Of a DNA stretch of 49,897 bases, positions 6,771-15,762 are shown piece after piece (within the stretch, counting starts at the first letter, position 1; the number at the start of each line of letters is the position of its first letter). Origin of the DNA: an uncultured Coriobacteriaceae bacterium (GTDB taxonomy: Bacteria > Actinomycetota > Coriobacteriia > Coriobacteriales > Atopobiaceae); NCBI GenBank assembly GCA_902798915.1, contig CADBYM010000024.1:1-49897 (forward strand), given 5' to 3'. A program made the translations under genes and the position numbers. The notes below the pieces were generated by a model, which saw only the letters and a list, made by a program, of their open reading frames with translations, did no database searches and was not told where the DNA came from.

Positions 6771-8909
6771 CTAATACAGCAGTCTGTTGTCGTTGAGGTC
6801 GTAGTAGCGCAGATGCGCGTCTGCGTACTTGATCATGAACCAGTTGTACTCGGGATATCCGTCATCGCCATTCATCTCGGCATCGATGATATATATCTCG
6901 CCGTTGAGGTTGACCTCCACCCAGCCATGGTCGCAGTGCGGGTTCACCCTGCCCGGAATCCAGCCGGGAACCACCTTGGCGTCGTAGCCGAGCCTGCGCG
7001 CCGTCCAACACATGAGCGAGGCGTAGCGGTAGCAGTTGCCGGTTTGGTTGTAATACATCTCTTTTGCGTACGGAATCGACCAATTCTCCCAGTCGGACCC
7101 AGGCCAGCGGTTACCCTGAGAGTATGGATAGCTGCTGATGATCTCGTACGCCCTACGCAGACCCGCGTACCCGGTGCCCGTCTGCTTAATGAACTCTCCG
7201 ATTATCGCGTCAAGCTCGCCGTCGCCGCTAAGCGTGGGGTCCTTGTCGACGAACGCCTGCTCCGTGCTGCCCGGCGCATCCGCGCCCTTGGGCAGAATCT
7301 TGATCTGCAGGGTCTCCATGCGCTTTGCGAGATTGGCCGTACCAGCGTTCTGGCCGTTCTTTGCCCAGCCGAGCCATCCGAACGACTGCACATGCGTGCG
7401 ATACCACACGTCAAAGTACTTGGAGGCATCGCCCGTCAACTGAATCTTGATGGCCTCCAGGCGCTTGCCCTCGCCCTCGGTTCCCGACAACGCACCGTTC
7501 TTCTTCCAGCCCTGCCAGCCGTAGGACTGCACGTGCGTGCGATAGCGAATGCCACCGCCGACAAAACCGGAACCGAGCTTGACCTTCAAAGCCTCCAGGC
7601 GCTTGCCCTCGCCTGTGGTACCGGAGTTCTCACCGTTCTTCACCCAGCCCTGCCAGCCGTAGGACTGCACATGGCTCTGGTACGTAACTCCCGGGTTCGA
7701 GATGTGGGCATGCGTCGTGTCGGAAGCGATGCCCGCAATGTCACCAGGTGCTGCAGCGCCTGACGGAACGATGACAACCTGAATTGCCTCAAGGCGGAAG
7801 GCCATACCAGAGGTGCCCGACGCCTCACCGTTCTTTGCCCATGCCATCCAGCCCACCTTTTGCGCGTGGACGCGATAGTAGACGTCGTACTTCTTTGCCA
7901 TGTTGCCGGTAAGCTTGATCTGGATCGCCTCCAGGCGCTTCCCCTCACCCGTGGTGCCGCTGAGCGCGCCGTCCTTCTTCCACGCCTGCCAACCATACGT
8001 CTGAACGTGGGTGCGATAGGTGATGCCACCCGACACGGGGAAGCTCGCGCCCAGCTTGAGCCAGATGGCCTCAAGGCGCCTGCCCATGCCCATGGTCCCC
8101 GCAAGGGCGCCGTTCTTCTTCCAAGCCTGATTGCCCGTCGACTGGACGTGAACCCTATACGCCACACCGGGAGCAACAATCTTGAAGGTCGCCTTCTTCG
8201 TGCCGGTGTAACCGCCCATTCCCGTAATGGTCGCAGTGGCAGTGCCCGCCTTGGTGTTGTTGGCGTAGGTGACAGCGTAGTCCGTGCCGGACTTGAGCGT
8301 TTTGCCACCAAGGGTCACCGTGAGCGCGGGCTTCAGCGCCTTGCCCGTATACGCCTGCTTGGCGATTGCGGCAATGGTCGCCTTGGAGAGGTCCGTCACG
8401 TCAGCCTGAGCCGCGATTCCGGCGTTCTTGTCGTCGTCGGCCGAGACGGTCGGCTCGACGGTCGGCTCGACGGCTTGCTCGATGGGCTCCTCAACGGGCG
8501 CAGACTCGTCTGTGGTCCCCGCCGACTCCGCCACCTCGATGCCGTCCTGCGCGGCGCCCTCGACCTCATCCTGCGCAGCACTCTCGACCTCGTCCGAGAC
8601 GGCTTCCTCTACGTCTAGCTCTGGAATCGCGGCTTCGTCCGCCGTCAGGTCTTCGCCCTCGCCGAGTTCAGGCTCCACGTCGAGAATGTCTTGCTCGTCG
8701 GCACCCTCTTCGTCACCAATTGCAAGAAGGTCACCCGAGGCGCCTTGCTCGTCGCCCGCTGCGGCCCCGTCGTCCGGAGCGACTTCCTGTGCGGCACCGA
8801 CCCCCTCGATCGCCTCGGCCAGCGCCGCGCCTGGCACCGAGGACAGCGCCATCACACAGGCAAGGCCCAGCGAAAGACCTGTCCGTAATATGTGTTTAGG
8901 CCTCTTCAT
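6771..8909 (-). CDS. Secreted ChW-repeat protein with C-terminal transglutaminase-like domain
   Basis: 712 residues from the ATG at 8909, which sits behind an AAAGGAG site; an upstream in-frame start at 8945 lacks one. The order is: signal peptide (LACVMALSSVPGAALAEA); an acidic Glu/Asp/Ala region; one beta-rich repeat with YTGKALKPALTVTLGGKTL; then six ChW (clostridial hydrophobic W) repeats such as YRTHVQSYGWQGWKKNGALS followed by GTEGEGKRLEAIKIQL. The C-terminal transglutaminase-like core has GNCYRYASLMCW (Cys626), DHGWVEVNLNG (His661) and IIDAEM (Asp676), the full Cys-His-Asp triad. ChW repeats are found in secreted proteins of Gram-positive anaerobes and are thought to bind surfaces. The enzymatic part could cross-link or cleave proteins or peptidoglycan; its substrate is unknown. 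It is co-directional with the lipoprotein and divergent from a second ChW gene. Confidence 0.9.
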   Translation of the reverse strand: MKRPKHILRTGLSLGLACVMALSSVPGAALAEAIEGVGAAQEVAPDDGAAAGDEQGASGDLLAIGDEEGADEQDILDVEPELGEGEDLTADEAAIPELDVEEAVSDEVESAAQDEVEGAAQDGIEVAESAGTTDESAPVEEPIEQAVEPTVEPTVSADDDKNAGIAAQADVTDLSKATIAAIAKQAYTGKALKPALTVTLGGKTLKSGTDYAVTYANNTKAGTATATITGMGGYTGTKKATFKIVAPGVAYRVHVQSTGNQAWKKNGALAGTMGMGRRLEAIWLKLGASFPVSGGITYRTHVQTYGWQAWKKDGALSGTTGEGKRLEAIQIKLTGNMAKKYDVYYRVHAQKVGWMAWAKNGEASGTSGMAFRLEAIQVVIVPSGAAAPGDIAGIASDTTHAHISNPGVTYQSHVQSYGWQGWVKNGENSGTTGEGKRLEALKVKLGSGFVGGGIRYRTHVQSYGWQGWKKNGALSGTEGEGKRLEAIKIQLTGDASKYFDVWYRTHVQSFGWLGWAKNGQNAGTANLAKRMETLQIKILPKGADAPGSTEQAFVDKDPTLSGDGELDAIIGEFIKQTGTGYAGLRRAYEIISSYPYSQGNRWPGSDWENWSIPYAKEMYYNQTGNCYRYASLMCWTARRLGYDAKVVPGWIPGRVNPHCDHGWVEVNLNGEIYIIDAEMNGDDGYPEYNWFMIKYADAHLRYYDLNDNRLLY

Positions 8910-8933
8910 GCTCCATCTCCTTTTTGTTCTTAA

Positions 8934-8962
8934 GCTATATGGCACACGACCTGAAATGCTAA
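8934..8962 (-). promoter_or_regulatory. Candidate promoter for the ChW-transglutaminase gene
   Basis: On the minus strand TTAGCA, a 17-base spacer, then TATAGC (4/6 matches each to the sigma-70 boxes). This gives a short leader of about 18 bases before the AAAGGAG site. In the same 180-bp divergent region, TATCAT at 9045-9050 could be a -10 box for the plus-strand ChW gene, though no good -35 pairs with it. Confidence 0.4.
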
Positions 8963-9089
8963 TTCAGTCACAGCCTTCTCGCAAGCAGCATTTACAAGTA
9001 CGTCCAGACCCCAAGAATTGTCTGCCTCCCACGCGCATTGCGTGTATCATTACCTGAAACCCAATGGAAAGCTCGTGAAGGGAGAAATC

Positions 9090-10547
9090 ATGGTCACACA
9101 GAGAAGAAAGCCGACGACATGGCGGACGGTGCTTGCCGCGTTGCTCGCTGCGACGCTCGCGTTCGGCGGAATGCCCGCACGCGCAGAAGAGGCGGTTGGC
9201 GACGTCGAGCTGGAGGAAGTTACCACCGACGACGAAGTCGCGGAGGAGGACCTCCTCGACAAGATCTCCGTGGAAGACGTCGCCACTGACCCCGCCGCAG
9301 ACGAGGCCGCTGCAGACGAAACCGCTGACCCCGCCGCAGACGAGGCCGCCGCAGATGACGTGGAACCCGAAGAGTCCATTTCGGTCGAGTACGCTGAGCC
9401 CAAGCCCGCAGACGAGAGCAACGCGGTGGAGATCGAAACGGACGCCGTGGAGCCCGAGGCAATCGAGCCCGTCGACGAGAAGACGGACGAGGCTCATGCC
9501 CCCGCGAGCGGTACGGCCCTCTCCGCGCAGTCTGACGGCCTCGAGGCACAGGCCGCAAGGAAGGCTTCGGTCACCTATCGCGCGTATCGCCAGAGCTATG
9601 GCTGGCAGGGCTGGCGCAAGGACGGCAAGCTCAGCGGCACCACCGGCGAAGCAAAGCGGCTCGAGGCCATCAAGATCAAGCTGGCCAGCAAGCCCGTTTC
9701 GGGCGGCATCAAGTACCGTGCCCACGTCCAAGGCATCGGCTGGCAGGGCTGGCGCAAGGACGGCAAGCTCAGCGGCACCACCGACGAGGGCAAGCGCCTG
9801 GAAGCCATCCAAATCAAGCTCACCGGCAGCATGGCCAAGAAGTACGACGTCTGGTATCGTGTCCACGCGCAGCATTTCGGCTGGATGGGCTGGGCAAAGA
9901 ACGGCCAGAGCGCCGGCACCACCGGATATGCCTATCGCCTGGAAGCCATGCAGGTGGTTCTCAAGGCCAAGGGCTCGAAGGCGCCGTCAGCATCGTACAA
10001 AGGCGCACGACGCAACACCAAGGCCAAATTCAAGAGCGCGCCGAAGAAGATCACCAAGTCATACTATTCTGTGTATGCCCCACACCTGCGCAACCTCGTG
10101 TACAGGCTCCAAAGAGGCTACGACGCCTCGAATCGCGTCAACGTCTACTATTTCCTCTTTGACATAGACGGCAATGGCGTCAAGGAACTGATGGTACTAG
10201 ATAGATCCCTAGGCCAAAGCAGAGGCGGCGCGTTCACCATCGTGAAGAATGGTGGCAAACTGGAGGTGAAGCAGCTCGGAAACATAGGTGCCGGTTTATA
10301 TTACAAATACTACAAGAGCGGCAAGAAGCTGTATGAACAGTACAGCGGACAGGGTCACGTGGTGCAATGGCGCGTCGGCCTGTCGGGCGGCGAGGTCACG
10401 ACCACCGAGGTGGCACACTACACCTACGCAGATGCGGGCATGGTGTCCAGCCCCGGAACGAAGCTGCGCGAATACCGATTGATAAAGAACGGATCAAGCG
10501 CAATTGACTACAGCCCGCTAAAGAAGGCTGGCAAGGTCTCTCGTTAG
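9090..10547 (+). CDS. Secreted protein with three ChW repeats
   Basis: 485 residues from the ATG at 9090, behind a GGGAG site. The signal peptide (LAALLAATLAFGGMPARAEE) is followed by an acidic region with a tandem ADEAAADETADP-type repeat. Three ChW repeats span about 180-305 (YRAYRQSYGWQGWRKDGKLS and two others, each ending KRLEAIxIKL or similar). A basic linker (ARRNTKAKFKSAPKKITKSY) leads into an unrecognised C-terminal domain of about 150 residues with an EF-hand-like loop DIDGNGVKELMVLD. The repeats are close to those of the divergent neighbour, sharing LTGxMAKKYDVWYRVHAQ-type segments, so the pair likely arose by duplication and domain exchange. Unlike the neighbour it lacks a transglutaminase core. 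Surface attachment is inferred from the repeats. Confidence 0.88.
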   Translation: MVTQRRKPTTWRTVLAALLAATLAFGGMPARAEEAVGDVELEEVTTDDEVAEEDLLDKISVEDVATDPAADEAAADETADPAADEAAADDVEPEESISVEYAEPKPADESNAVEIETDAVEPEAIEPVDEKTDEAHAPASGTALSAQSDGLEAQAARKASVTYRAYRQSYGWQGWRKDGKLSGTTGEAKRLEAIKIKLASKPVSGGIKYRAHVQGIGWQGWRKDGKLSGTTDEGKRLEAIQIKLTGSMAKKYDVWYRVHAQHFGWMGWAKNGQSAGTTGYAYRLEAMQVVLKAKGSKAPSASYKGARRNTKAKFKSAPKKITKSYYSVYAPHLRNLVYRLQRGYDASNRVNVYYFLFDIDGNGVKELMVLDRSLGQSRGGAFTIVKNGGKLEVKQLGNIGAGLYYKYYKSGKKLYEQYSGQGHVVQWRVGLSGGEVTTTEVAHYTYADAGMVSSPGTKLREYRLIKNGSSAIDYSPLKKAGKVSR

Positions 10548-10556
10548 CCGCACTGG

Positions 10557-10619
10557 CGTAGAACACCCTTCCGGGAGCGGGGTTCCACAAGAACGCCGCT
10601 CCCGGAAGGGTGTTCTACG
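10557..10619. terminator. Perfect 24-bp bidirectional terminator hairpin
   Basis: Two 24-base arms (10557-10580 and 10596-10619) are exact reverse complements with a 15-base loop. They sit between the converging ChW gene and aldo/keto reductase gene. Such a strong stem without clear T-runs would work in both directions. Confidence 0.8.
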
Positions 10620-10630
10620 GAAAGGGTGTC

Positions 10631-11809
10631 CTACCGTACGGCCCAGATGCGAGCGACGTCGCCTGCAATGCGCCACGGCAGCGGCCGCAACTCGCGGTCG
10701 GCGACCTTTATCATCTTGCGAATCTCGATCCCCTGCGGACAATGCTGCTCGCACTTGCCGCACCCCACGCACTGGCGTGCGTACGCCTTCTGCTTGCGCA
10801 GCGACACCGTCTGCCAGTACTCCTGGCGCCCGGCATTCTTGCCCTCGGTGTACATGTGGTTGTAGCAACGAAAGAGCGCCGGGATGTCCACGCCCTTCGG
10901 GCACGGCATGCAATACCCGCACCCCGTGCACCCCACACGCTCGGTCGCGCCAATCGCCTCCTTGACCTTCTGGAGCGTGGCGAAGTCACGCTCGTCAAGC
11001 TCGCCGGCATGTGCCTCGCTCGCCACGCGACAGTTCTCCTCAACCATCTCGAGCGAGTTCATACCGCTGAGCACGCAAGTGACGGCCGGCTGATCCCACA
11101 GCCACCGAAGCGCCCACTCGGCCGGACTCCAGTCACGACCACTCGCCGCAAAGGCATCGCGCGCATCGCGCGGCAGGCTGCTCACGAGCTTGCCCCCACG
11201 CAGCGGCTCCATGATGATCACGGGGATGCCACGCTCGGCGGCGGCCTCCAGACCGCGCCGTCCGGCCTGCGTGTGCTCGTCTACGTAGTTGTACTGTATC
11301 TGGCAGAAGTCCCAGTCGTAGGCGGCGAGCACCTCAAGGAAGAGCTCGGTGCTTCCATGGAACGAGAACCCGATGTTGCGAATCTCTCCGGATGCCTTCT
11401 TGCGCGCAATCCAATCCTCAATGCCCAGCGCACATAGGTTGTGCCACTGCCGCACGTCGGTGACCAGATGCATGAGGTAGTAGTCTATGTGGTCGGTGCG
11501 CAGCCGACGGAGCTCCTCCTCGAAGAAGCGGTCAATGGCGGAGCTCTTTCGCACGAGGTATTGGGGCAGCTTGGTGGCGATGAGCACGTCGTCGCGGCAG
11601 TCGTTGCGCTCGAGCACCTCACCCAGAAGCTCCTCGCTCCCCGGATACAGATACGCCGTGTCGAAGTAGGTGACGCCCAGCTCCATGGCGCGCAGCAGTT
11701 CCGCCTCGGCCTTCTCGTAGTCGATGCCCGCGCCCCTTCGAGAGAAGCGCATGCACCCATAGCCAAGCACCGACAAGGGGTTCCCGGCACGGTCGTTTCT
11801 GTACTGCAT
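10631..11809 (-). CDS. Aldo/keto reductase with C-terminal 4Fe-4S ferredoxin domain
   Basis: 392 residues; the ATG at 11809 has a GAGGAGG site 5 bases upstream. Residues 1-270 form an aldo/keto reductase TIM barrel: LGYGCMRF near the start, FDTAYLYPGSE supplies the Asp and Tyr, IATKLP the Lys and LMHLVTD the His position of the catalytic tetrad. The C-terminus has two cysteine clusters, CTGCGYCMPCPKGVD and CVGCGKCEQHCPQGIE, matching a 2[4Fe-4S]-type ferredoxin module. This fused family is common in anaerobes and is annotated as an NAD(P)H- or ferredoxin-linked oxidoreductase; the physiological substrate is not known. It is monocistronic and cytoplasmic. Confidence 0.93.
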   Translation of the reverse strand: MQYRNDRAGNPLSVLGYGCMRFSRRGAGIDYEKAEAELLRAMELGVTYFDTAYLYPGSEELLGEVLERNDCRDDVLIATKLPQYLVRKSSAIDRFFEEELRRLRTDHIDYYLMHLVTDVRQWHNLCALGIEDWIARKKASGEIRNIGFSFHGSTELFLEVLAAYDWDFCQIQYNYVDEHTQAGRRGLEAAAERGIPVIIMEPLRGGKLVSSLPRDARDAFAASGRDWSPAEWALRWLWDQPAVTCVLSGMNSLEMVEENCRVASEAHAGELDERDFATLQKVKEAIGATERVGCTGCGYCMPCPKGVDIPALFRCYNHMYTEGKNAGRQEYWQTVSLRKQKAYARQCVGCGKCEQHCPQGIEIRKMIKVADRELRPLPWRIAGDVARIWAVR

Positions 11810-11894
11810 GAGGACCTCCTCGCCTTTGCTCAGTCATGCATCCGCCAAAGAGTGTACCATGGAGACACGGACACAACGAAGCAAGGAGGAACCG

Positions 11895-12143
11895 ATGCTT
11901 TGCCCGCATTGTGGAGCTGAGCTTCCCGACGACGCACGCTTCTGCGGTGAGTGCGGAGCCGACATCACGCTCGCACCCGAGCCCGGCACGACGGAGCTCG
12001 CGACATCGAGGCACACGAACGCCCTGCGCGCCAACGACGCAGGAGAGCTGGCGCGCAACACCAAGATAGGCGTTGCCGTCGTCGCCTCCCTCGCCGCCAT
12101 CTCGGTGCTCTTCGCCATCATCGCAGTATTGCTTCTCACCTAA
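11895..12143 (+). CDS. Small zinc-ribbon membrane protein
   Basis: 82 residues from the ATG at 11895, chosen because AAGGAGG lies 5 bases upstream; earlier in-frame ATGs have none. The N-terminus MLCPHCGAELPDDARFCGEC is a CxxC...CxxC zinc ribbon. One hydrophobic helix near the C-terminus (VAVVASLAAISVLFAIIAVL) anchors it with the ribbon probably cytoplasmic. Such proteins are common in Gram-positive bacteria without known role. It lies 107 bp upstream of the TerB-like gene on the same strand and may be co-transcribed. Confidence 0.8.
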   Translation: MLCPHCGAELPDDARFCGECGADITLAPEPGTTELATSRHTNALRANDAGELARNTKIGVAVVASLAAISVLFAIIAVLLLT

Positions 12144-12250
12144 GGGAGCAAGCGCTCCTAAGGAAGAAGGGAGCAGCACTCGCGCCCCACCGCGGCGCAA
12201 GAGGCGAGGCAATCCCCCAACGACGTGCCCCCAAGGCAAGGAGGAAGACC

Positions 12251-12889
12251 ATGGCATTGTTTGAGCGAAGGAGATCCGTCCGGGCACTTGACCCCAGCTC
12301 CGTCAACGTCATCAAGCGAGAGCTCGAGTCGGTGCTCAGCGTTGCTGCCAGCTACGACAAGCTCATGGCGAACGACGACTCCCTCGTCATCAGCCTCGAG
12401 GGTCGCATTCGCGGAGACCTCCTTGCCTTCGTGCTGTATCTTGCTGGCATCTCTCGAGGCGTCGACAAGCGCGAAATCAAGATCGTCAACAACCTCTTCG
12501 ACATCACGCTTGACCACGTCGACTTCGAGCTGTTCCGCTCCGATGTGAGCAGCCGCCTCTTTGAGCGTGCCATCCCACCCTCGATCCTTATGCTCATGGA
12601 GCTCGGATCCACCCTGCAGCGCGAGATGTGCGCCTCGGGCGATGCCATGGACACGAACTTGGCCGCAGCCTTCAGCGTGGACCTCATAAACCTCTATGCG
12701 TTGATGGGCAGCGCGCTGGTGAGCGCCGACGGTAGCATCAGCGAGCGCGAGTCGGCAGACCTCATCCGCTACCTATACCTCATGTGTCGTGCCGCCTTCG
12801 GTCCCGATTCGGAGTTGCCATCCGGACCCGCACAGCAGGCACTCGCCGCGCACGTGCGCCTCTTTGGCAAGCCGCCCAAGCTTGGTTAA
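12251..12889 (+). CDS. Unknown helical protein, possibly TerB-like
   Basis: 212 residues; the ATG at 12251 follows AAGGAGG. The protein is alpha-helical and soluble by composition. It contains two segments reminiscent of TerB/DUF533 helical metal-binding folds: LAGISRGVDKREIKIVNNLF near 65-85 and SALVSADGSISERESADLI near 155-175. The match is by pattern only. The gene follows the zinc-ribbon gene and converges on the DUF2252 gene. A short GCCGG/CCGGC stem at about 12908-12920 may end it. Function unknown. Confidence 0.7.
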   Translation: MALFERRRSVRALDPSSVNVIKRELESVLSVAASYDKLMANDDSLVISLEGRIRGDLLAFVLYLAGISRGVDKREIKIVNNLFDITLDHVDFELFRSDVSSRLFERAIPPSILMLMELGSTLQREMCASGDAMDTNLAAAFSVDLINLYALMGSALVSADGSISERESADLIRYLYLMCRAAFGPDSELPSGPAQQALAAHVRLFGKPPKLG

Positions 12890-12940
12890 GGCGAAAGGAG
12901 CGAATCGCCGGGAACCGGCTCCACCGAGCAGAGACCGTTC

Positions 12941-14380
12941 CTACGATCGCGCCATGAACTCAGCGTAGTCGCGCTCGTTCTGGTCCGCGTACGACGAGGC
13001 GAACGTTGCCATCGCCTCGTCAAACACGTCCGACTTGCCCAGATACGCCGCAATCGAAAAGCGGTCGCCCGTGCGCGCATGCGCGTGCGCGAGCGTCCAC
13101 CCGCACGCCTTGGCCAGGTAGCACAGCTGCTTAGGGGTGATGGCGTCAAGGTCGAAGGAACCCTTGCCGTCCCACAACTGTCGCACGTAATAGTCGTGGG
13201 TCTTCCCGTCGTTACCGGGCAAGGTCGTCCAACCAAGCAGCATGTCGCTCACCGTCTGAATCGCATGCTGGCCCTCGACGACCCGCTGACCATGGTTGCG
13301 TTGCGATGCCTTGCCCACATAGCGCTCCAGCACTGAGGCACCCGCCTCCTTGACCTGCAGCACGAGCGGATCGTTGACGTCAGCGCCCTCGAGCACCACA
13401 ATCCACGCACGGGTGCCCACGCTGCCCACACCCACGACTTTGCGCGCAATGTCCACCCCACGATAGCTACTCACCAGGGCGGCGCGTTCGGGCGGAAGCG
13501 TCTTGCGATACTGGGCCAACACGATGGAGACCACCCGCGCCATGTCGAGGTCTTCGGGGACCTTCAACCCCTCTTCCTCGGCCAAGTCGCGCAAAGGCAC
13601 CACAAAGGGGGGATTGCTCACCACGCGCATCTTGCCGTCAACGACCTCGGTGAGCTTGCTCACCGCTCGGGAACTGTTCTTGTTCTTTGCCTTGTCGACG
13701 CGCTTCTTTACTGCTTTGCGTCCCTCTTTGCCCAAGTCCCCGCCAAGCGATGCGAGCAGCGTGTCAACGTCGGCGTGCGCGTACCACGCATCCAGGTTGC
13801 CCATGCCCGCAAGCGTGCGCATGGCCTCATGATAGCCAGCCACGGCCTCAAGGACGGCGCGCCGTCGCTTCTTGGGCGAGAAGTCGCGGTCGCGTCCGCA
13901 GATCTCCACGCTGGCGGCCAGGCGGGCGACGTCCCATTCCCAAGGACCACGCATCGTCTCGTCGAAGTCGTTGATGTCAAAGACGACCCTCCGCTCGGGC
14001 GAGAGAAACAGGCCAAAGTTGGAGATGTGCGCGTCGCCGCACAGCTGCACCTCAATACCCGTCGTGGGCACGATCGAGAGGTCCTCTGCCATCACCAAGG
14101 CAGCACCCCGAAAGAACGTGAATGCGGAGACGCCCATGCGCTCGTGACGGACGGGCACAAGGTCGCTCACGCGCTCCGCGTCCTGACTCCGGATGAGCTC
14201 GGTAGCACTTGGTCGCGAAACATGGGGGCGCCAGGCAGCAAAAACGTCGCGCGGCACAGCCCGACGTAGCGACTTGCCATAGCGGGAACACTCCTTCTTG
14301 GTGCGTACCACATCACTGCATAGCAGCTTCTCGAGAATCGCACGGTACTTGTCCGTCAGCTGGACGTCTCCCTCGGGCAT
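12941..14380 (-). CDS. DUF2252 family protein
   Basis: 479 residues if started at the ATG at 14380, which has GGAGG 7 bases upstream. The in-frame ATG at 14386 is too close to that site, and the 14476 start has none. Characteristic DUF2252 blocks are RMGVSAFTFFRGAA, LCGDAHISNFGLFLSP and VVFDINDFDETMRGPWEWD, followed by RKVVGVGSVGTRAWIVVLEG and a C-terminal LAHAHARTGD. The GDAH and DIND blocks resemble the nucleotide and metal sites of aminoglycoside-phosphotransferase-like kinases, but no DUF2252 substrate is settled. The region 480-560 bp upstream of galM is divergent. Confidence 0.9.
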   Translation of the reverse strand: MPEGDVQLTDKYRAILEKLLCSDVVRTKKECSRYGKSLRRAVPRDVFAAWRPHVSRPSATELIRSQDAERVSDLVPVRHERMGVSAFTFFRGAALVMAEDLSIVPTTGIEVQLCGDAHISNFGLFLSPERRVVFDINDFDETMRGPWEWDVARLAASVEICGRDRDFSPKKRRRAVLEAVAGYHEAMRTLAGMGNLDAWYAHADVDTLLASLGGDLGKEGRKAVKKRVDKAKNKNSSRAVSKLTEVVDGKMRVVSNPPFVVPLRDLAEEEGLKVPEDLDMARVVSIVLAQYRKTLPPERAALVSSYRGVDIARKVVGVGSVGTRAWIVVLEGADVNDPLVLQVKEAGASVLERYVGKASQRNHGQRVVEGQHAIQTVSDMLLGWTTLPGNDGKTHDYYVRQLWDGKGSFDLDAITPKQLCYLAKACGWTLAHAHARTGDRFSIAAYLGKSDVFDEAMATFASSYADQNERDYAEFMARS

Positions 14381-14634
14381 CGCCATACCTCCACATCGAC
14401 CGTCAGGGCGGGATACATTGTAGCGAGTTTTGCAGGGCCGTTCGCGGTATCTCGGCGTATGGGTGGAATCGTTCACACCAATTATAAAAAAGTGGTTCCC
14501 GCAAAATGTCCTGCCGCGTGGGGTGGCGGCGTGGAGCGGCTTCTTCGCCGCACACGAGGAATGCCGACCATGGAAAACTGCGCTAAACTATACGTTGTCA
14601 AACGTATTTCCATACACGCCGCGAGGAGGCCATC

Positions 14635-15690
14635 ATGTCTGTGCACGCCCTCGACTTTGGTACGACCGGCGCCGGTCAGCCCACACACCTCTACCGCCTG
14701 AAGAACGCTGCGGGCATGGAAGTCGACGTGTGTGACTTGGGCGCCTCAATCGTCTCGGTGCGCGTGCCCAGCGAAGATGGCGAACTTCTCGACGTTGCGC
14801 TCGGCTTCGATGACCCGGTTCGCTACGAGCACAACGCGCATGCCATGGGCGGAACCGTAGGCCGCTTCGCGAACCGCATCGCAGGTGCCTCCTTCGAACT
14901 CGACGGGCGCACCTTCGAGCTCACGGCGAATGATGGCGAGAACGCTCTGAACGGCGGCTGCGACATGTGGTACGAGCGCCTGTGGGAGGGCGCAATGGTG
15001 GGCCGCAAGGGCGACCGTCGTCGCGGGGCCAATGCGGATACGGTCATCTTTGGCCTCTTCTCCCCCGACGGCGACCAAGGGTTCCCCGGCGACCTCGACG
15101 TACGCGTCACGTACAAGCTCACCGACGACAACGAGCTCAAGATTATCTACGACGCCCAGCCGAGTCTCCCGACCATCGTCAACCTCACGAACCACGCCTA
15201 CTGGAACCTCAACGGGCACGATAGCGGAGAGGTCCTCGGACATCTCCTGCGCGTGGCCGCCGAATGCTATGCCCCCACAAACTCCGTGCGCATACCCAAC
15301 GGGCGCGTGGTCAATGTGGGTGGCACGCCCTTCGACTTCAGGCTGCCGAAGGCCATCGGCCGTGACCTTGTGGGCAGAATCACCAATTACGACCACACGC
15401 TCCTCTTGGGCAACGACGGGCGCTTCCGTCATGTGGCGACACTCACGGGCGAGAAGTCAGGCATCGTCATGGACGTTCTCACCGATATGCCGTCAATACA
15501 GGTCTACACCGCCCAAGCATTGATGGCAGAAGGCGCCAAGGAGGGAGCGGTATACCGCCCGTACGGCGGTGTCGCCCTCGAGACCCAGTTCGTGCCTGAC
15601 GCGGTGCACAACGAGGTCTTCAAGCAGCCTCTCTTCACGCCCGAGCACCCCTTCCACAGCCGCACGACATACCGGTTCTCCACCCTGTAA
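14635..15690 (+). CDS. galM: Aldose 1-epimerase (galactose mutarotase)
   Basis: 351 residues, typical for the family; the ATG follows GAGGAGG. It interconverts alpha and beta anomers of galactose or glucose in the cytoplasm. Visible landmarks are GGTVGRFANRIAGASFELDG (substrate pocket with the conserved Arg), NGGCDMWYERLW, NLTNHAYWNLNGHD (catalytic His), the GGTPFDFR block, and GGVALETQFVPDAVH with the catalytic Glu. There are no Leloir-pathway neighbours in the window, so it is likely monocistronic. A terminator hairpin follows at 15732-15762. Confidence 0.95.
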   Translation: MSVHALDFGTTGAGQPTHLYRLKNAAGMEVDVCDLGASIVSVRVPSEDGELLDVALGFDDPVRYEHNAHAMGGTVGRFANRIAGASFELDGRTFELTANDGENALNGGCDMWYERLWEGAMVGRKGDRRRGANADTVIFGLFSPDGDQGFPGDLDVRVTYKLTDDNELKIIYDAQPSLPTIVNLTNHAYWNLNGHDSGEVLGHLLRVAAECYAPTNSVRIPNGRVVNVGGTPFDFRLPKAIGRDLVGRITNYDHTLLLGNDGRFRHVATLTGEKSGIVMDVLTDMPSIQVYTAQALMAEGAKEGAVYRPYGGVALETQFVPDAVHNEVFKQPLFTPEHPFHSRTTYRFSTL

Positions 15691-15731
15691 GCTCAAATCG
15701 CATCAGCTTGGCCAGCGCCGAGCGCGCTTCC

Positions 15732-15762
15732 GGACCTACGAGAAATAATTCCTCGTAGGTCC
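15732..15762. terminator. Terminator between galM and the HAD gene
   Basis: GGACCTACGAG and CTCGTAGGTCC form a perfect 11-bp stem with a 9-base AT-rich loop. It is placed between converging genes. The stop codon of the HAD gene overlaps the last stem base. Confidence 0.75.
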
